From NCBI GenBank assembly GCA_951812925.1, contig OX638369.1:61394228-61458227 (forward strand): a stretch of DNA of 64,000 bases, read 5' to 3'. The notes beneath the pieces are model-generated. The model was not told the DNA's origin and ran no database searches. It saw only the letters and a program-made list of their open reading frames with translations. Made by a program: the position numbers and the translations under genes. Shown one piece after another: positions 57,408-64,000 of this stretch. Origin of the DNA: Calliopum simillimum (taxonomy: Eukaryota; Arthropoda; Insecta; Diptera; Lauxaniidae). Within the stretch, counting starts at the first letter, position 1. The number at the start of each line of letters is the position of its first letter.

Positions 57408-57632
57408 ATGCACGGCATTACCCCACAAATTTTGAGGGGGGTAATGTCGTGCACATTTTTTTTTTCTTCACTTACACAAACACAATTTCTCGCTACACAA
57501 ATGTTGTTACACATGGATGTAACCAACGAAATTATCTTTCGATCGAATGCTTATTCGTCGCATTCGCTTGAGATGTACGGCTTTACGAGCATGTCAAAGT
57601 TGAGTGCACGACATTGCCCCGTTCTACTCTAC
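57408..57632. repeat. partial second copy of the same MITE
   Basis: It repeats the right 190 bases of 56727-57278 almost exactly (tacacaaacacaattac/tctcgctacac through gttctactctac), preceded by an inverted ggggtaatgccgtgca-type word at 57410 and a direct one at 57437. Only about 130 bases separate the copies. Tandem duplication of the element end, or a second insertion truncated on the left, would both give this. Confidence 0.75.
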
Positions 57633-57639
57633 TTTTCAA

Positions 57640-57905
57640 ATAATTCTAAACACTCTGCAACAATTCTTGAAGCAAATGTTTGGGATCGATGCATTTTAAG
57701 TCAGTCTCAACAAAACCTTGATAGCTTCCTGATGCAAGGAACGCCAAAAAGCAAGCCAGTTTAATTACATTTGGTATTCCTATTTTTCTGTGTCCGGTCT
57801 TCATTTTTGGGGACAGTTCATCTAAAATATATTTTAAGACTTCTTTACTCACGAGAAAATTCTTAACAATGCTGCTATAAATAAATTTGCAACGCTTAAC
57901 TTTAT
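57640..57905 (-). pseudogene. PIF/Harbinger transposase, N-terminal part
   Basis: The minus-strand frame reads NFLVSKEVLKYILDELSPKM, then IPNVIKLACFLAFLASGSYQ. This is the helical region before the catalytic domain of PIF/Harbinger transposases (the usual form is close to F..LASG.YQ). The usual extension to the first catalytic aspartate is missing where the MITE pieces at 56727-57632 begin. Orientation and order fit one gene with the C-terminal exon at 53638-53994, now separated by about 3.6 kb of later insertions. Confidence 0.7.
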
Positions 57906-58430
57906 TTTGCCTTATGATGAAAGTCGTGGTATTTGTGTACGTACTTACGCTCTTAAAATTCTTCTATTTATCCGAAGAGAACGATAATCTTTCGTCGGAA
58001 AATCGGAAAAACAACAAAGTCCATCACAACCAATAAATTGAAGAAAAGAACTTGCATTCGATTTTTAAACGACAGAAAATTTCAAGTGACGAACTTGACT
58101 GTAAATTCGTCTGTTTTTGTTTTACAGAAAGACAATTTTTTCAAAATAAAAATAAAAATCGAATATCGCAACCATTTCGAACATAAAATACTCATTCGCT
58201 CACTTTTGAATATAAAATATTCAATCGCTCTCACTTTGTTGCCGTTTTTCGTTTTGGTGAATACAAAATATTGAGACAGTGTTGCATACTAGAAATCACA
58301 ATATTACATAGAAACCTTCGGCTAGGAGGAACCCGAAAGTAGTGAAAATAATTTAACAGATCTGTTTTAAACTTATAAGCTACAAGTTCAAGTCATCTAA
58401 AGCCAAAGTAACGTTGATCTTAATTTTATG
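57906..58430. other. AT-rich DNA without a recognised gene
   Basis: Contains a partial frame (58038-58274) without motifs. Nothing else supported. Confidence 0.4.
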
Positions 58431-61258
58431 TATATGGGCCATTCCATCAATTGGCGACATGGTTTTGTACCCGTGGTTCTCCGATTTTGACCAAACTATA
58501 GAATACCATAATATAGACCAGAAGAAGAATATCCGTCAACTTTTTAGTGGTCAAAGTTGCTCCACTGTTTTTTGGCGCGCAATTCAAATTTCGATCAAAC
58601 GAAAAAATGACTATTTCTTTTATTTTTTAACGACCTGAAAATTGAGTGCAAGAAATTTTGGAGTTATACAATTCTATGTAAAAAAATCTCAGCTTTCCGA
58701 TAAAAATATTTTCAAAATCCAAAAAAATTTTCAAAATCCAAAAAAACCATTTTTTTTCCAAAAAACCTGTTTTTTGTGCTTTTCCCCCAACTTTTTTTCA
58801 AAATTGACTTTTCCATTCGATTCCTCGTTCAATTTTACATAAGAATCCGTGTTCAAAAATATGGGACTCTGATCCCATGAACAGCAAAAAAAAATCCAAA
58901 GTTATCGCTATACGGCGCAGTCTGTTCGCTTAGAAGGTTGTGTGCAGGAGGCAAATAACACTATGCAACAAATGGGTAAAAATTTTTTTCCCGGGGAATG
59001 CCATTATTCATTTTATATGTAAAATAGGCTGCTGATTCCGAAAATTGCATTATTTTTTTTTTTATTTCGTGTCGTTTTTGAGATATCGGTCATTTTCGGT
59101 TTTCGGACCAAAAAAAAGAGATAGGTCCATTTAAATACAAATATCTCAAGAACCAATATTTGTGTTCAAACGTATTATATCTCATATTAAAGATAATTAA
59201 ATTACCTCTAAATGATATTCACATTACTTTTTAGTTGGTTTGTTAGTTTCGGCGAAATAAATTGATTTCTAAAAGAAAACATTTTTTTTTTTCGAAAAAA
59301 TTAACAAAAAATCAAAATCAACTGCAGATTTATACAAGAAGAAATAACTTTTTTATAATTTTTCTTTCTTTTGAATCATAGACTATATATTTGTTAATAA
59401 AATAAGATACCATTTAAAAAAATCGATGGAAAAATGCAAAAGTTGTATACAATTCATTGAAAAGTTACCAAAATGCGTTTTTCCGTATTTTTTTCGTTTT
59501 TATGTAATAAACTGTTCGATAATATGAAACTTTTTGTAAAACACATGAGAAAATCCAAAAAATTCTTAAAGTAGGCGTTAAAATAAAATACCCGTGTCTC
59601 GTCGTTTTTCTCCAGCACATCAGATTTCTTTTTAATCGATTCTTGAAGTTTTTTAATCCACTGTACATAAAAAATACAAAAATAGCGCATTTTTGTGTTA
59701 AATCGATGAATTTAACTATATGATCCTTACATTTGAGGTGTATTATGTGTTCGGTAAACTTATGCAGGATATTACGAGGAATATTTTTGTAGAAAATTTT
59801 AACCCTCTAAGACCCTTACATGTGGGTCATTTTGACCCCCTCACATTTTGGTCAAAATGACCCACATGTAAGGGTCTTAGAGGGTTAAAATTTTCTACAA
59901 AAATATTCCTCGTAATATCCTGCATAAGTTTACCGAACACATAATACACCTCAAATGTAAGGATCATATAGTTAAATTCATCGATTTAACACAAAAATGC
60001 GCTATTTTTGTATTTTTCATGTACAGTGGATTAAAAAACTTCAAGAATCGATTAAAAAAAAAAATCTGATGTGCTGGAGAAAAACGACGAGACACGGGTA
60101 TTTTATTTTAACGCCTACTTTAAGAATTTTTTGGATTTTCTCATGTGTTTTACAAAAAGTTTCATATTATCGAACAGTTTATTACATAAAAACGAAAAAA
60201 ATACGGAAAAACGCATTTTGGTAACTTTTCAATGAATTGTATACAACTTTTGCATTTTTCCATCGATTTTTTTAAATGGTATCTTATTTTATTTACAAAT
60301 ATATAGTCTATGATTCAAAAGAAAGAAAAATTATAAAAAAGTTATTTCTTCTTGTATAAATCTGCAGTTGGTTTTTGATTTTTTGTTAATTTTTTCGAAA
60401 AAAAAAATGTTTTTTTTTAGAAATCAATTTATTTCGCCGAAACTAACAAACCAACTAAAAAGTAATGTGAATATCATTTGGAGGTAATTTAATTATCTTT
60501 AATATGAGATATAATACGTTTGAACACAAATATTGGTTCTTGAGATATTTGTATTTAAATGGACCTATCTCTTTTTTTTGGTCCGAAAACCGAAAATGAC
60601 CGATATCTCAAAAACGACACGAAATAAAAAAAAAATAATGCAATTTTCGGAATCAGCAGCCCATTTTACATATAAAATGAATAATGGCATTCCCTGGAGA
60701 AAAAATTTTTACCCATTTGTTGCATAGTGTTATTTGCCTCCTGCACACAACCTTCTAAGCGAACAGACTGCGCCGTATAGCGATAACTTTGGATTTTTTT
60801 TGCTGTTCATGGGATCAGAGTCCCATATTTTTGAACACTGATTCTTATGTAAAATTGAACGAGGAATCGAATGGAAAAGTCAATTTTGAAAAAAAATTGG
60901 GGGAAAAGCACAAAAAACTGGTTTTTTGGAAAAAAAAATGGTTTTTTTTGGATTTTGAAAATTTTTTTGGATTTTGAAAATATTTTTATCGGAAAGCTGA
61001 GATTTTTTTACATAGAATTGTATAACTTCAAAATTTCTTGCACTCAATTTTCAGGTCGTTAAAAAATAAAAGAAATAGTCATTTTTTCGTTTGATCGAAA
61101 TTTGAATTGCGCGCCAAAAAACAGTGGAGCAACTTTGACCACTAAAAAGTTGACGGATATTCTTCTTCTGGTCTATATTATGGTATTCTATAGTTTGGTC
61201 TAAATCAGAGAACCACGGGTACAAAACCATGTCGCCAATTGATGGAATGGCCCATATA
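58431..61258. mobile_element. giant near-perfect palindrome, family PAL-B
   Basis: The arms are about 1.4 kb each. The left edge tatatgggccattccatcaa is the exact complement of the right edge. The centre is a 12-base loop at 59838-59849 between tgtgggtcattttgacc and its complement. Nearly every stretch of one arm can be found in the other, with only scattered single-base and homopolymer-length changes. There is no transposase; the paired frames at 59454-59690 and 59997-60224 are the same sequence read in both arms. Partial, more diverged copies are at 39700-40580 and 43090-43785. TA-rich flanks hide the target duplication. Confidence 0.9.
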
Positions 61259-61261
61259 TAT

Positions 61262-61410
61262 TATATGTGTTGTTAAATATCAAAACTGCCTAAGTCCCTC
61301 TCAGATTTTTAGGCAAAATAGAATAATTTCATTGAATTGTTTTTAGTTTATTTTATTTTGCCCACATATCAGAGAGACTTAGGCAGTTTTGATATTTAAC
61401 TACACATATA
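61262..61410. repeat. 149-bp inverted-repeat element
   Basis: The left arm tatatgtgttgttaaatatc... and the right arm are inverted copies over about 40 bases (through aaaactgcctaagt), around a central gaattgtttttag stretch. It directly abuts the end of the giant palindrome. Confidence 0.75.
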
Positions 61411-61420
61411 CACGTATATA

Positions 61421-62319
61421 GGGTAAGGGAGGGAAACATGGACTACGTGGGTAATATGGACCACATGGATATTTTCCATTGCGTACATAGGATTTACCGT
61501 TTTTCATATTTAAATGTTACGCCAATACCTAAAGCTTATGTCAGTGCGATTTTAGCGTTCGGTGAAGTCGCATGATTCTGTTAAGTTCTTTTTTCTAAAA
61601 AAGAGTTTGGTGATAATTTTTTTCGAGTGAGTAAATTTCATTATTGCACTTTAAAGACATGGTGTTTTTAAATAAATGGTTAACTATATAAAGTCCGTGA
61701 ATACCATTTATATTTTATCAGCACAAATATGTTCATTGACCACAAGAGTTTTTGATAAAACACCATTTATTTTACCAACACGTGGTGCGGGTAATATGGA
61801 CCACCAAAGAAAAAAGCCTCAAAAAACAAATTTATTTATCATCTACTTTAGATGGAGAATCTAGGGGCACTTTTCATGACGAATCTGATTTTTATTATTT
61901 GTAATTTGTAAACTACAAATGAATAGAAGATGAAAAAGGCATATAATGTAAAACCTTTTACTCAGAAGATCACCCTGGCAAATTTCGGTTTGAAGGTGTA
62001 ATCTGACGTTCTTTGAGTCATGAAAAATGTGAAATGGAAGTGATATTTTTATATGCAACTTCTGTACCAAATAAACATGTGGTCTAATATGGACTATATG
62101 GTCCACATAACACTACACTTTTTTTATCTTTATTTTAAATATTTCCAGTTTTTTAACTCTTTTTTCTCTATCCTGATGAGATATTTATCTTAAAGTGAAT
62201 CAAAAGAAAGGTGAATTGTTTCCTTTAACGAATGACATAAATTTAATTGTTTTGTTTTATGTTTTCTGAGTTTTATTTAAAAAAGAAAGATTGGTGGTCC
62301 ATATTTGCCTCCCTTACCC
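61421..62319 (+). mobile_element. TA-flanked MITE, family GGGTAAG, copy 2
   Basis: TA at 61419-61420 and 62320-62321. The ends gggtaagggagg and cctcccttaccc are perfect inverted copies. 899 bp, collinear with 17983-18860. It has no coding capacity. The better-kept termini make this the younger copy of the two. Confidence 0.85.
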
Positions 62320-62321
62320 TA

Positions 62322-64000
62322 ATAATTATTTATTGAAAAGTCTTTTTCATAAAAGAATTGATTCATAATTAAAATGTTTTTATTAAAAATAACTAAACTT
62401 GTCTATACACGTACGAAACTTTTTCGTTTTTTTTTTTTAATTTTTTTGCAAATTATAATTTAGTGATTTTTTGGGAAAAAAACGTGTTTTTTGGTGCGTT
62501 TTCAAATTTAAAAAATGGCAACACAGTATTGAGATATTTGATTTGAAGTCACTTTTCAGTCGAAAAGTGAGTGTTTTCGAGATAGAGAATTAGGGCAATT
62601 TTGTGACTGAAAAGTCATACAAAATTTTAACAAATTTTTTAATTTATTATAAAAAACTCGACTATTTTCTTTTACACTGGTAAAGTTTTTACAGCATAAC
62701 AAAGTTTGATAAGTTTACAGTGGTAAACTCTTTATACTCGTATAATAATGCCGACCAATATTTTTAAATTGATTTAAAAGCAAAACCTTTTGTATAGCAG
62801 TAGTTGAAAAAATGGACTTATTCCATTTTCAAAAAAATAATTTTTGTAAAAATGCTTTCCATGAAAAGTTCTTTTGAGTCATTTATGATGAAATCGTGGT
62901 CTCTAATTAGTCTGTAATTTTCAATATTAAAAGAGGACATATAAAGTCAGCTGTAACTCCCATAAGCTCAATTTTTCCGAAACTGGACTCATTCCGCTTT
63001 CAAATAAACCCATTCATTTGTTTGTTTGTTTGTCTGGGCTTTATGGGCTCAGAAACTATTCACCTGATTTTGATGAAATTTTAAGAAAGTGTTAGAATCG
63101 ATTAGAAAAAGGTCATAGGCTAGAAAAATTGGCTGTGCCACGCCCCCAAATCTACTCATTTCGTCATTCCTCAGAAACTGTTTGAGCCAGTTCAATTAGA
63201 TTTGGTACAAATGTGGAGGGCACCAGGATAATTTACATCCATTGAAAAGATGGGTGGAATCATGCCCCTTAAAAACTAGACTACTCGTATCTCTGAAACC
63301 ATTTGACGCAGATGCATGAATTTTGCTAAATATATTAAGGGCATCAGGATAAACAATATTCACTGAAAAAATTAAAAGAATCACCTTTTCCATTTTATTT
63401 CAGTCCTCGAAAGTGTTTACGTTCAAGAAAGAGTAAATTATAAATTTTTTTTCATACTGCTGAAGTCTTATTTAGCCCAGGAAAATAAGACATTTTCTGC
63501 GAAAAAATTCCCAGTGGAAATTTTTCACCGGAATTGTCTTTATTTATGCATGATACACAAACTGTGAAAAGTCCATTGCAAAGTCGTGTGCGCATAAAAA
63601 GTTATTCGGGCTCAAAGGTCGCTAAAATCAGTTTTTTGCAAATATCTCGCTAATGCTAACTTTTACAGAAAAATGGTGGTCTCCAATTTTGTAGCACAGG
63701 AAATTTCCTACAAAAGTACTTTAAAAGTATTTTCGTACAACTTCTAGTTTAGGAGATCACCCAATTTAAAAAGTTGTTAACAGTTATGATATAAAATACT
63801 ACCTATGAGTTCATATTAAAATATCTTACTTTTTAAATTGCAATAACTCTTCAATGAGAAGTTGTACAAACAAAATTAAAATGCCGTTTGAAAGATAATT
63901 TAATTTTCTATATACCGTACAAAATTTTTTTTTCGAACGGCTCATGACCTTAAAAATATTCTTGAATAACCGTTAAAGCTTCGAAATTACTGGTTTTTTA
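62322..64000. other. AT-rich DNA with diverged repeats to the window end
   Basis: At about 62817 and 62980, words close to ggacttattccattttcaaa and its complement (actggactcattccgctttc, read directly) recall the subterminal words of the 54145-56137 element. From 63010 to 63310 a gtgccacgccc-type repeat is present (tttgtttgtttgtctgggct, ctgaaaccatttga). The last 500 bases show nothing I can name. Confidence 0.4.

Noticed and set aside
59454..60224. Three similar ORFs on opposite strands (CVLQKVSYYRTVYY)
   Set aside because: They are one sequence seen in both arms of the palindrome; no coding support beyond that symmetry.

Overview
The window is AT-rich eukaryotic DNA with spliced-gene features, TA-flanked transposons and poly(A) retroposons. 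It is most likely nuclear DNA from a higher fly (Diptera; a tephritid-like fruit fly would fit). That placement is inference, from a mauritiana-subfamily mariner, the runs of aggttaggtta, the dispersed gtgccacgccc repeats and the Helitron ends. No rRNA, tRNA, CRISPR array or bacterial operon was seen. No complete, confidently functional host gene was found. The window is a graveyard of nested mobile elements.

Layout. 1-8 kb: a degenerate pogo-like MITE, two broken copies of an unnamed transposon-like protein family (minus strand, 2.9-3.5 and 6.9-7.4 kb), a foldback element whose ends are tandem repeats (4366-6464), and a Tc/mariner transposase relic (7.7-8.1 kb). 8-20 kb: a 3-kb palindromic element (8.8-11.9 kb), an internally deleted mauritiana-type mariner with an open reading frame (12431-13354), a TTAA-flanked piggyBac-like element holding two nested Helitrons (15705-17697), a TA-flanked MITE and a Tc1 relic. 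22-24 kb: a LINE tail, a pogo-like transposase C terminus and a mariner-family transposase, all minus-strand and broken. 25-33 kb: two copies of a repeat with tandem gtgccacgccc units (one carrying a retroposon with a 12-bp target duplication), and a ruined Transib/RAG1-core-like transposase at 29.2-31.6 kb. 34-39 kb: a transposon-like gene cut in two by a 2.85-kb foldback element with an 8-bp target duplication; the element itself holds pieces of the same gene family. 39-46 kb: a cluster of palindromic elements around the last two exons of an apparent double-stranded-RNA-binding-domain gene (minus strand, 40643-40973). 44-53 kb: pogo-like MITEs (one inside another) bracketing a segment that contains a decayed SAM-like multi-exon gene. 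That gene has a Harbinger-like element exactly at a candidate splice junction. 53-58 kb: the N- and C-terminal parts of a PIF/Harbinger transposase (minus strand), separated by later insertions. 58-64 kb: a 2.8-kb near-perfect palindrome, more MITEs and simple repeats.

How the parts relate. Transposase relics of several superfamilies (Tc1, mariner, pogo, PIF/Harbinger, Transib-like) lie near non-autonomous elements that could have used them: pogo-like MITEs with TA duplications, and a Harbinger-like element with a TAA duplication. Target-site duplications give the order of insertion at several nests. The most unusual points are the Transib/RAG1-like relic, the two foldback elements with repeat-built arms, the domain-deleted mariner ORF, and a circular-permutation signature around 45521-52311. 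All coordinates and repeat matches were read by eye, without alignment software.
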